Positions 8,053-15,800 of a stretch of 64,000 nucleotides of DNA are shown piece after piece; position 1 is the first letter of the stretch; each line of letters opens with the position of its first letter. The stretch covers positions 113,061 through 177,060 of the forward strand of contig NZ_FOOH01000006.1 in assembly GCF_900113135.1 (NCBI RefSeq), written 5' to 3'. The notes beneath the pieces were generated by a model. It searched no databases, had not been told where the DNA came from, and was given only the letters and a program-made list of their open reading frames with translations. Source of the DNA: Salegentibacter agarivorans (lineage in GTDB: Bacteria; Bacteroidota; Bacteroidia; Flavobacteriales; Flavobacteriaceae). The position numbers and the translations under genes were made by a program.

Positions 8053-8343
8053 TTATTGAGAGAAATCTTCGTGTTTTAGAAGAGCGAAAACCAGAATCAT
8101 TTTATTTTCAGAATCTATCCTGAAAATGATTACATATCCTTTGAAAATCATTTCTCGAATATTTTCATTTTCAAAATAAATTGATGGACGAAAAGAGTAT
8201 GGGTAATCTGAAATTTTTCGAATTTCAGACAATAAGTCGGTTTTAAATTTTCTAGCCGCTGCGGGTTTATCTTTTGCAATATATCTTACCTGACGTTCAA
8301 GTTTAGTCCTGAATTTTGAAGATAATTTAATCTTCATATTCAC
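8053..8343 (-). CDS. RelE/ParE-family toxin
   Basis: The 96-residue protein has the RelE/ParE shape: an N-terminal helix pair (RTKLERQVRYIAKDKPAAARKF), then ISDYPYSFRPS and a beta-rich tail IREMIFKGYVIIFRIDSENKMILVFALLKHED. Such toxins inhibit translation (RelE) or gyrase (ParE); the sequence alone does not decide which. The start overlaps the end of the antitoxin gene by 17 bases (8327-8343), so the pair is translationally coupled, antitoxin first. ATG 8337 (MKIKLSSKF) is an alternative start. No damage is seen, so the module looks intact. Confidence 0.85.
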   Translation of the reverse strand: MNMKIKLSSKFRTKLERQVRYIAKDKPAAARKFKTDLLSEIRKISDYPYSFRPSIYFENENIREMIFKGYVIIFRIDSENKMILVFALLKHEDFSQ

Positions 8344-8560
8344 TTATAACCTTTTCCAAATAGCTGTCATATTCTTCGAGATCCATTAAATCGGAATTCC
8401 CTTCTTCAATTGCTTCCAGCTCCTTTTGAAGATTTGCTTTTTGCTTTTCAAAATCTGAATCAGGGATAATTTCGAGTTCATTTTTATCGAACTTTTCCAA
8501 AAACTCCATTAAGTCTTTATAGGCTTCTCTAGTACTAACTTTTAGGTGTATGTTTTCCAT
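8327..8560 (-). CDS. Antitoxin of the RelE/ParE pair
   Basis: This 77-residue acidic protein (ENIHLKVSTREAYKDLMEF at the N-terminus, SEYED at the end) lies directly upstream of, and overlaps, the RelE/ParE toxin gene. It has no DNA-binding motif I can name with confidence. The C-terminal half is rich in Glu/Asp and helical (KQKANLQKELEAIEEGNSD), as expected for the segment that wraps a basic toxin. The role is assigned from gene order, size and charge rather than from a recognised domain. Antitoxins of this kind usually autorepress the operon; no operator is obvious upstream. Confidence 0.75.
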   Translation of the reverse strand: MENIHLKVSTREAYKDLMEFLEKFDKNELEIIPDSDFEKQKANLQKELEAIEEGNSDLMDLEEYDSYLEKVISEYED

Positions 8561-8596
8561 TTCAACAAGCTTTCTTATAAAGTTAACGAAAAAACC

Positions 8597-9643
8597 TTAC
8601 AAAACCTCTTTCTGGTTTTTGGCGTAGTTACGCCATTTTTCAATACAAGCCTGGATATCTTCAGGGATTTCTGTATTGAAACTCATTGCTTCGCCGGTTT
8701 TTGGGTGGATAAACCCAAGGGTTTTGGCGTGTAGTGCCTGGCGGGGCAAAATCTTAAAACAGTTATCTACAAATTGCTTGTATTTACTAAAAGTAGTTCC
8801 TTTTAAAATCTTTTCACCACCATAGCGCTCGTCGTTAAACAGTGTATGCCCAATGTGTTTCATATGCACCCTAATTTGGTGCGTTCTTCCGGTTTCGAGC
8901 TGGCAGGAAACCAAAGTTACATAACCAAAGCGCTCTAAAACTTTATAATGGGTTACTGCGGGTTTTCCTTTTTCGGCTTCATCACCTTCATAAACCGTGT
9001 TTTGTAAACGGTTTTTAGGATGACGACCAATATTGCCTTCTACCCTGCCCTCATCTTCTTCAACATTTCCCCAAACCAGGGCCACGTATTCGCGTTCGCT
9101 GGTTTTATCAAAAAACTGTTTGGAGAGGTGCGCCATTGCTTCCTCAGTCTTGGCGATAACTAAAAGTCCGCTGGTATCTTTATCAATTCTGTGCACCAAA
9201 CCTGGCCGGTCGCTGGAGTTATTCGGCAGATTTTCAAAATGGTAAATCAGTGCATTTATAAGCGTGCCACTGTAATTTCCGTGACCGGGATGTACTACCA
9301 TTCCTGCCGGTTTATTTACCACAAGCAAGGTATCGTCTTCATAAACAATATCTAACGGAATATTCTCTGGAGTAAGCAAAAACTCGTACGGCGGATGCTC
9401 AAACATTACCTGCACCACATCACCGGCTTTTACTTTATAATTTTGCTTAACCTTTTCTTCGTTAACGTAGATGTTTCCGGTTTTGGCGGCTTTCTGAATT
9501 TTATTCCGCGTGGCATTTTCAATAAAATTCATTAAGAATTTATCTACCCGCAACGGACTCTGGCCGGGACCGGCCTCAAATTTATGATGTTCGTATAAAG
9601 TTTCGTCCTGTTCCTCTATTTCGTGTTGCTCGTCTTCCTTCAT
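8597..9643 (-). CDS. rluD: RluA/RluD-family 23S rRNA pseudouridine synthase
   Basis: The 348-residue protein has an N-terminal S4 RNA-binding domain (VDKFLMNFIENATRNKIQKA, residues 33-52) followed by the RluA catalytic core with HRIDKDTSGLLVIAK, whose Asp is the catalytic nucleophile, and the ETGRTHQIRVHMKHIGHTL block. It isomerises uridines in 23S rRNA; RluD of E. coli modifies helix 69. The start codon shares one base with the stop of the upstream PASTA gene, so the two are co-transcribed from the promoter near 10280. The acidic first 20 residues are poorly conserved. The family is certain; RluD rather than RluC specificity is an inference. Confidence 0.88.
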   Translation of the reverse strand: MKEDEQHEIEEQDETLYEHHKFEAGPGQSPLRVDKFLMNFIENATRNKIQKAAKTGNIYVNEEKVKQNYKVKAGDVVQVMFEHPPYEFLLTPENIPLDIVYEDDTLLVVNKPAGMVVHPGHGNYSGTLINALIYHFENLPNNSSDRPGLVHRIDKDTSGLLVIAKTEEAMAHLSKQFFDKTSEREYVALVWGNVEEDEGRVEGNIGRHPKNRLQNTVYEGDEAEKGKPAVTHYKVLERFGYVTLVSCQLETGRTHQIRVHMKHIGHTLFNDERYGGEKILKGTTFSKYKQFVDNCFKILPRQALHAKTLGFIHPKTGEAMSFNTEIPEDIQACIEKWRNYAKNQKEVL

Positions 9644-10260
9644 TAAAATTCTATTTCCTCCTCTTCAGAAGTTATACTATCCTGCTCTTCTTCACCTTCC
9701 ATTCTATATCTTCCCGAGCCATCGCCCAATACAAGATCAATTTTAGAAGTTTTCATCAACTCATCTCCCGGTTCCAGTTTTTTACCTTTATGTCTTAATT
9801 CCAATACCGCGTCTTCGGCAATATCGGGTTTATAACTTACGTCACCAATTTCAAAACCTAAAGATCGCAAGGTAGGTTCGGCCTGGCGACGGGTTCTCCT
9901 AATCAAATCGGGGATCATTATTTTTCGGTAACCAGACGGATTCAATGTAAGGTAAATCTTTCTGTTTTCCTTTACAAATTGTCCCGGTTCCGGTACTTGT
10001 TCTATTACAGAATATCGCGGAAAATCGGGATTAAAATTTGCCGAATCCAGGATTTCATACCTTAAATCGAGTTCAGCCAGTTGATCGTCTACCACATCTA
10101 AAGACTGTTTAGAGAGGTCTGGCACTGCAATTCGTTGATCCTGGTTGGTAGAATAATCCAACCATCTAAGAGCTAAAAAAGCGAGTACCACAATTACAAT
10201 GGCAGCAATCACCAATTGAATTAAAAAGGTTTTGCTGAAAATAAATTTAAAGAATCCCAT
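9643..10260 (-). CDS. Membrane-anchored PASTA-domain protein
   Basis: The 205-residue protein starts MGFFKFIFSKTFLIQ and has one transmembrane helix (about residues 14-35, IAAIVIVVLAFLALRWL). Outside the membrane follow about two PASTA repeats: VPDLSKQSLDVVDDQLAEL and IPDLIRRTRRQAEPTLRSL, each with the VIEQVPEPG-type closing strand. The end is acidic. PASTA domains bind peptidoglycan fragments or lipid II. There is no kinase domain, so this is not a PrkC-type receptor. I prefer ATG 10260 to 10281 because a TATCTTTG promoter box covers 10279-10286. It sits between ddl (divergent) and rluD. Confidence 0.85.
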   Translation of the reverse strand: MGFFKFIFSKTFLIQLVIAAIVIVVLAFLALRWLDYSTNQDQRIAVPDLSKQSLDVVDDQLAELDLRYEILDSANFNPDFPRYSVIEQVPEPGQFVKENRKIYLTLNPSGYRKIMIPDLIRRTRRQAEPTLRSLGFEIGDVSYKPDIAEDAVLELRHKGKKLEPGDELMKTSKIDLVLGDGSGRYRMEGEEEQDSITSEEEEIEF

Positions 10261-10278
10261 ACATTTGTTTCTAAGCAG

Positions 10279-10286
10279 CAAAGATA
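10279..10286 (-). promoter_or_regulatory. Bacteroidota -7 box (TATCTTTG) for PASTA-rluD
   Basis: On the minus strand TATCTTTG matches the consensus TAnnTTTG exactly and ends 18 bases before the ATG at 10260, a spacing that gives a short leader. No clear TTG/TTTG -33 element is seen at the usual 17-23 base distance. Its position argues against the longer open frame starting at 10281. Confidence 0.6.
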
Positions 10287-10438
10287 TAAAACCCCTGCTT
10301 TTGGTGACAGATTGTTTGTAGATTTGTTCTCACAGTTATCGGTACTGGGTTTTGAGTCCTCAGAGAGTATTCTAACCAGGCCAAATAGCTGAAAAACTGT
10401 TAACCGAAAACAGATAACTGACAACTGATAACGGAGAA

Positions 10439-11413
10439 ATGAAGAAAAAAATTGCCATCGCCATGGGCGGCTTTTCCAGTGAATATAGAATTTCCATCAA
10501 TAGTGGAAATATGGTGTATAAACATCTTAACCGCGATTTGTACGAACCATACCGCGTGCATATCTTGCAAAAAGAATGGTTTGTGGTGGCCGATGATGAT
10601 ACTCCCTACCCGATTAACAAAAACGATTTTACCGTAAAAATTGCCGGAAAAACAATTTCCTTCGATTGCGTTTTTAATACTATTCATGGTACACCGGGAG
10701 AAAACGGACTCTTGCAAGCTTATCTGGAATTGGTGGGAATCCCACAAACTACCTGTGGGTATTATCAGGCAGCTTTAACCTTCAATAAACGCGACCTGAT
10801 AAGCGTTTTAAAACCTTATGGAATAAAAACTGCAGTTAATTATTTTCTGAATAAGGAGGACAAAGTGAATGCGGAAGAAATTATTGCGAAGGTCGGGTTG
10901 CCTTGTTTTGTTAAGGCCAATCGCGCCGGCAGTAGTTTTGGAATTACCAAGGTTAAAACCGAAGAAGAATTAGTTCCCGCTACAAAAACTGCCTTTAAAG
11001 AAGATGATGAAGTGATTATTGAATCTTTCCTGGATGGCACCGAGGTTTCTGTTGGCGTGATCACTTATAAAGGAAAAGTAAAGGCGCTTCCGGTTACCGA
11101 GATAATTTCTGAAAATGAATTCTTTGATTACGAGGCTAAATATTTAGGAAAATCACAGGAAATCACCCCGGCCAATATTTCTAAAGAAAAAACCAAACAG
11201 GTACAGGAAATCGCCAAGTTGATTTATAAAAAACTCAAAATGCGAGGCTTTACCCGCTCCGAGTTTATTTTTCATAATGGCGAGCCTCATTTTATTGAAA
11301 TGAACACCACTCCCGGATTAAGCCAGGCGAGTATTCTACCTCAACAAGCCGAAGCCGCCGGAATCACGTTAACCGATCTCTACGGAAGTGCGATTGAAAC
11401 GGCTTTGAAGTAG
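10439..11413 (+). CDS. ddl: D-alanine--D-alanine ligase
   Basis: The 324-residue ATP-grasp enzyme joins two D-alanines for peptidoglycan precursors in the cytosol. Visible landmarks are MGGFSSEYRISINSG at the N-terminus, FNTIHGTPGENGLLQAYL (about 80-97), FVKANRAGSSFGITKV, the ATP-grasp FTRSEFIF and the metal-binding FIEMNTTPGLSQASILPQQ near the end. The length fits DdlB. The gene diverges from the PASTA gene, which fits a cell-wall neighbourhood. The roughly 60 bases before the start are low-complexity AACTGA-type sequence, so the promoter is unclear. Nothing is missing. Confidence 0.95.
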   Translation: MKKKIAIAMGGFSSEYRISINSGNMVYKHLNRDLYEPYRVHILQKEWFVVADDDTPYPINKNDFTVKIAGKTISFDCVFNTIHGTPGENGLLQAYLELVGIPQTTCGYYQAALTFNKRDLISVLKPYGIKTAVNYFLNKEDKVNAEEIIAKVGLPCFVKANRAGSSFGITKVKTEEELVPATKTAFKEDDEVIIESFLDGTEVSVGVITYKGKVKALPVTEIISENEFFDYEAKYLGKSQEITPANISKEKTKQVQEIAKLIYKKLKMRGFTRSEFIFHNGEPHFIEMNTTPGLSQASILPQQAEAAGITLTDLYGSAIETALK

Positions 11414-11966
11414 CAGCCCCCTAACCCCCAAAGGGGGAATTTTCTCGCTCTATAGGAAATCAAAGATTTCTATAAGTAAATAATTATTTTAAAGTTCCTT
11501 CCTTTCAAGTGGAGGTGCCGATAGGCGAACGTAGCGAGACATACACTCCGTGTGTGAGTGTAGAGAATCAGCAGCCTTAAAAATTTTTGAAGCCCTGGAG
11601 AAAATTTAGCTGCTGATTTGCGATTTTTTCTGCCTCCGACGACTGAAGGGAGAGGAAGGCACTGCCAAAAAACACCTCCACATAGGACGCCTTTTTTTGT
11701 TTCGTTTTTTGGGCGAGCAAAAAATGAAAAATGATAGTGAGACGTGGTAATTGTTTTGGATTAGTTTTATTTCCCTGGGAGGTTTTAATTTCTAACAAAA
11801 GATCGCCACACTCGTGCCTCCCTCACGATGACGTTCCCTGGTAATTTCCACTTCACATATTTCCTCCTTACATCAAAAAACCCGAAGTGACGGAAGAACT
11901 GGAATAAATTCATCTAAAAATGACTAAATTAGATTTCCGTTTTCAAGGGAAGACTAAATTTGATTT
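11414..11966. repeat. 553-base gap made of palindromic repeats and strong hairpins, no gene
   Basis: Directly after ddl is CCCCCTAACCCCCAAAGGGGG (from 11417), which may also act as a terminator. At 11542-11562 TACACTC/GAGTGTA forms a 7-base stem. At 11566-11575 and 11609-11618 AATCAGCAGC pairs with GCTGCTGATT. From 11733 to 11833 there is a divergent copy of the element found twice in 12461-12776 (GACGTGGTAATTGTTTTGG ... GATCGCCACACTCGTGCC). A 73-codon open frame on the minus strand (11577-11798) lies entirely inside these repeats and is not credible as a gene. A TAAATTTG sequence at 11955-11962 is too close to the coaD start to be its -7 box. Confidence 0.55.
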
Positions 11967-12419
11967 ATGAAAAAAGCAGTATTTCCGGGGTCTTTTGATC
12001 CTATTACTTTAGGCCATACCGATATCATTGAAAGAGCACTCCCGTTATTCGATGAAATTATTTTGGCTATTGGTACCAATTCTAATAAAAAATATATGTT
12101 CTCGCTGGAGGAACGACTTCATTTTTTAAAGGAAACCTTTAAAAATGAGCCCAAAATAAGCGTAACCACTTACAAAGGACTTACCGTTGATTTCTGTAAG
12201 GAACAAAACGCGGCTTTCCTCCTACGCGGATTACGAAACGCACAGGACCTTGAATTTGAAAAAGCCATTGGGCAAACCAATTACAAAATGAGCGGGATAG
12301 ACACCTTGTTTTTTATCACTTCTTCCGGAAAAAGTCATATTTCCTCTACTGTGGTTCGGGACGTGATTCGCAATAATGGCAATTATGAGTTTATGGTGCC
12401 AGATGTGGTGAGGAAATAA
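11967..12419 (+). CDS. coaD: Phosphopantetheine adenylyltransferase
   Basis: The 150-residue nucleotidyltransferase catalyses the penultimate step of coenzyme A synthesis, joining ATP and 4'-phosphopantetheine to give dephospho-CoA. It starts AVFPGSFDPITLGHTDIIERA, containing the T/HxGH motif (GH at 17-18), and ends with the family's ISSTVVRDVIRNNGN segment, whose ISSTxVR replaces the usual nucleotide-binding loop. The length is slightly below the typical 155-165. coaE and coaBC are elsewhere in this window, so three CoA genes lie within about 20 kb but in separate operons. Confidence 0.95.
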   Translation: MKKAVFPGSFDPITLGHTDIIERALPLFDEIILAIGTNSNKKYMFSLEERLHFLKETFKNEPKISVTTYKGLTVDFCKEQNAAFLLRGLRNAQDLEFEKAIGQTNYKMSGIDTLFFITSSGKSHISSTVVRDVIRNNGNYEFMVPDVVRK

Positions 12420-12885
12420 AGCCTACTAACCTCCTAATAAGGGAGAATCTAAGATATCAGAAAAGATCACCGCGCTCGTTCCTCGCTCGCGATGAAGAAT
12501 GTAAAGAGCCTGAAAAATCATAACCGAGAACCGAGAACTCTCCAACAGCAAACAACAAACCACCTCCCCCTTCGGGTACTCCTCCTTGGAAAGGAGGAGA
12601 GCTTTAAATGAGGTCGTCATTGCGAGAACTGCGATAGCAGGACGTGGCAATCTGTTTTGGGTTAATTCTATTTCCTGGGAGATTCTCACTCATAACAAAA
12701 AATCGCCGCGCTCGTTCCTCGCTCGCGACGACGAATGTAAAGAGCTTGAAAACTTACAACCGAGAACCGGAAAATCCCACAAAACAATCAACAAACCCAC
12801 TGCTAAATGAGACTGCCAACTGCTTACTGAATCACTGCTAACTGAGACTGCAAACTGCCAACTAAAAAACTGCTCACTGAAAAAA
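12420..12885. repeat. Repeat-filled gap: about 80-base direct repeat (12461-12540 and 12697-12776) plus low-complexity tail
   Basis: Two copies of a roughly 80-base unit containing CGCGCTCGTTCCTCGCTCGC, then GAATGTAAAGAGC and CCGAGAACCG, lie 236 bases apart with about 85 percent identity by eye. The second copy is preceded by GTCATTGCGAGAACTGCGAT and ACGTGGCAATCTGTTTTGGG, the opposite arm of the same element; a divergent copy is at 11733-11833. Between them, 12560-12605 is a C-rich/G-rich hairpin. From about 12776 to 12890 the sequence is degenerate AACTGA/CTGCTAACTGA-type low complexity. Open frames across this region are products of the repeats. No gene is seen. Confidence 0.65.
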
Positions 12886-15800
12886 CTATCTCTTAATTAT
12901 CGCGCGTTTTACTATTACACCTTCGTTGGTGAAGATCTGTAGGGTGTAGACCGATTCTTCCACACCCTGGATAGTCATTCTGTAGAAGCGGGCATTGGCG
13001 CTATAGTCTTGTTGCATAATGTAACGCCCACGGGAATCAAAAACCCGAACCTGTTCAACAAACATTCCTTCGGGGGTGACAATGGTGAAAATACCGTTGT
13101 TGGGGTTTGGGTAGATAAATAAATATTCGTTCTCCCCCGGTTCGGGAAGATCACAGCCTTCGCCGCTAATTCTTACCTGTATATTTTTATCGCTCCTGTT
13201 TCCGTTAATATCTTCTACCTCAACGTTTACTGAATTCATCCCCACATCCTTACAGGTGAAAACCGACTTGCTAAAACGGTAAATTAACTCTTCGCTGCAA
13301 TTATCTTCGGCTAAAATATCGCTTTCTTCAAGGTAGGCGAAACCTTCATTATCAAGTGTGAGTTCTACCAGGTTTGTATTGATCTCTGGTGGAAGCTCAT
13401 CCTGAACATCTACGTTTATGGTGCAACTGCCTGTTTCATCGCCGGAATAATCTAACTGAATAAATGCCACACCTAAATCTTCGCAAGTAAAATTTAACCG
13501 ACTTGCTTCTAAATTAAGTCCGCTGGCGTCGCCGGTGTAGAGCTCCTGAATATTGAGATTGGCCTCGCCGTTTTCATCAAGAAAAACTTCAATATTTTCC
13601 CGGCATTCAAATTCTCCTGAAGCTTCGTCCCGTACTTCTACCGTGGTCTCACAATAATCTATATTTCCGGCATCGTCTCTCACCGTTAAAGTTATCGGCA
13701 CGTCGCCAATATCGGCGGTGGTGAAATCTACCTGACTTAAAGCCATGGAAACAATTCCGCAGTTATCGGTAGAGTTATTGTCCAGGTCTTCTGGAGTTAT
13801 GCTTGCAGTACCATTATTGTCTAAATTCACTACATAACCGGAAACACAATTTGCAACCGGGTCCTGATCATCTATCAGGTTTACCATAAAATAGCACTCG
13901 TCTGTTTCGCCATTAAGGCTGGCGGTAAGTTTAATTTGGGTACTTTCAGTAAGTATGGTGCCTACCGGTGGAGTTTGTGTTATATCGGCACCGGGAAAAT
14001 TAACATCGGCATTGGAAGTATAATCTGGTAACCAAAAACTGCAATTATCGTCTGGGTTTACATTTTTATCTATTAGGCAGGAAATATTTAAAACATCGGC
14101 TTCGGTTAATTCCAGCTCAAAACTACAACTGGCTTCCAGGCCGCCTTCATCTTCTACAAAAAGATTTACCGTAGTGTTATTATAAATTATCTCCCCGGCA
14201 GCGGGTTCCTGGCGGAAACTTACTTCGCCACAATTATCTGAAATCCCGGCCATATTTTCGTAATTGGGAACCTCAAAACCGGTATCGGGATCAAAGTTTT
14301 CTATCTGATCGTTGGGACAGGAAATACCTGGCGGAATTAAATCTACAATATTCACCGAAAATTCACAATCTCCTACAAATTCATCGGTATCGTCATCCCT
14401 GATTTCAACAGTTATTAAATAGGTGTCCTCGGTTAGCGCTTCGTAAGTTTGTGTGATTGCCGCGTTGAAATTTTCGGTTTCAATTAATCGGGCATAATCG
14501 GGAATATTAAGCTCACAATCTTCATCCAGCCTAATATCCGGGATATCTTCTTCCTCGATACAGCGGTAAACGCGATTTGTATCTTCAGGCAGAATTTCTA
14601 TTGTAGTGGGACATTGATCGGTATTTCCCGCAACATCTTCTACATACAAAATAATATTTTTTGTTCCGGGAATTGTAAAAGTATCTTCGGAAAGTGTCCT
14701 GGTGAGCTCACAATTATCTTCGGAATTTAAATCTATGGCCGATGGTGAAATTGTAACACTCCCATTTTGCAATCTAAATTCCCTTCCCGGTGCTACACAA
14801 TTTGCTACAGGTAAAATATCATCAGAGATCATTACTTCAGTGACACAAGTATCGCTTAAGCCTGTATCAGGATCTGTAGCGGTTAAAATCACAGTGTTTT
14901 GGCCAAGATTGGAACAATCAAAATTTTCTATATCTACACTTAGTTCCAGATTTCCCCGTTCACCAGAAAAAATATCTTCAGGATCTAAAGTAGCCTGCCC
15001 ATTTTGGTCCAGGAAAAGCTCGTGAGTTACACATTCTATTTCGGGTGCGTTAGGGTCGTCTTCTTCTAAAATTAAAGTAATTCTGCAGGTTTCTTCATTG
15101 TCGTAAGAATCGGTAGCGGTTAAATTTATTGTATAGGTTCCTGCTGAATCTAATATGGTCCCCTCCGGAATATCCTGTACCAAGTCTAAATCTTCTATAT
15201 TATCGCAGTTATCTGAAATCCTGTTTTCAAAGAAATTTGGTACTTTATAGCCTTCTTCAGGAAGATTTGTAGTTATGGTCTCTGCCGGACAAATAATTAA
15301 AGGTGCTCCAACATCTATAACAGTAACGTCTACCTCGCAGGAATATGATTCTCCGGTTTCTCTATTTGTAGCTCTAATAGTCAACGGATTAGTACCAATA
15401 TCATCACAAGTAAATTGTTGATTTGTAAGTTCAAAATCCAGATTTGAAGTTTCACTAATTATAAATTCTGAAGTTGCAATTTCTTCTACTCCTGAATTTT
15501 GAGCCCCCTCTCCTAACCTTACTGTATATTCTTCTATACATTGAAATTCGTAAGTTTCTTCTACGTTTATTTTTACTGTAAAACTGCAAACATTAGATAC
15601 ATTCCCGGCCTCATCAGTTGCCGTTAAAGTTACAACCTCATCTGCATCGATTGGAGTTCCAGGTGGAGGATCCTGAACGGGTTCTAGACCGGTATCACAA
15701 TTATCTTCTACAGTAACTTGATCTGTATAATCTGGTAATGGATAAGTTTCCCCTTCCTGGATTGTAAATTCAATATTTTCTGGTGAACAATCTAAAATAA

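Noticed and set aside
11577..11798. 73-codon minus-strand open frame between ddl and coaD
   Set aside because: It lies inside repeat elements and hairpins, resembles no protein family, and has no promoter or coupling to a neighbour.
11955..11962. TAAATTTG before coaD as a promoter box
   Set aside because: It ends only 4 bases before the ATG and has no -33 element; chance match in AT-rich sequence is more likely.
12426..12841. Several overlapping open frames in the repeat region after coaD
   Set aside because: All are translations of direct repeats and low-complexity sequence; frames on both strands overlap each other.
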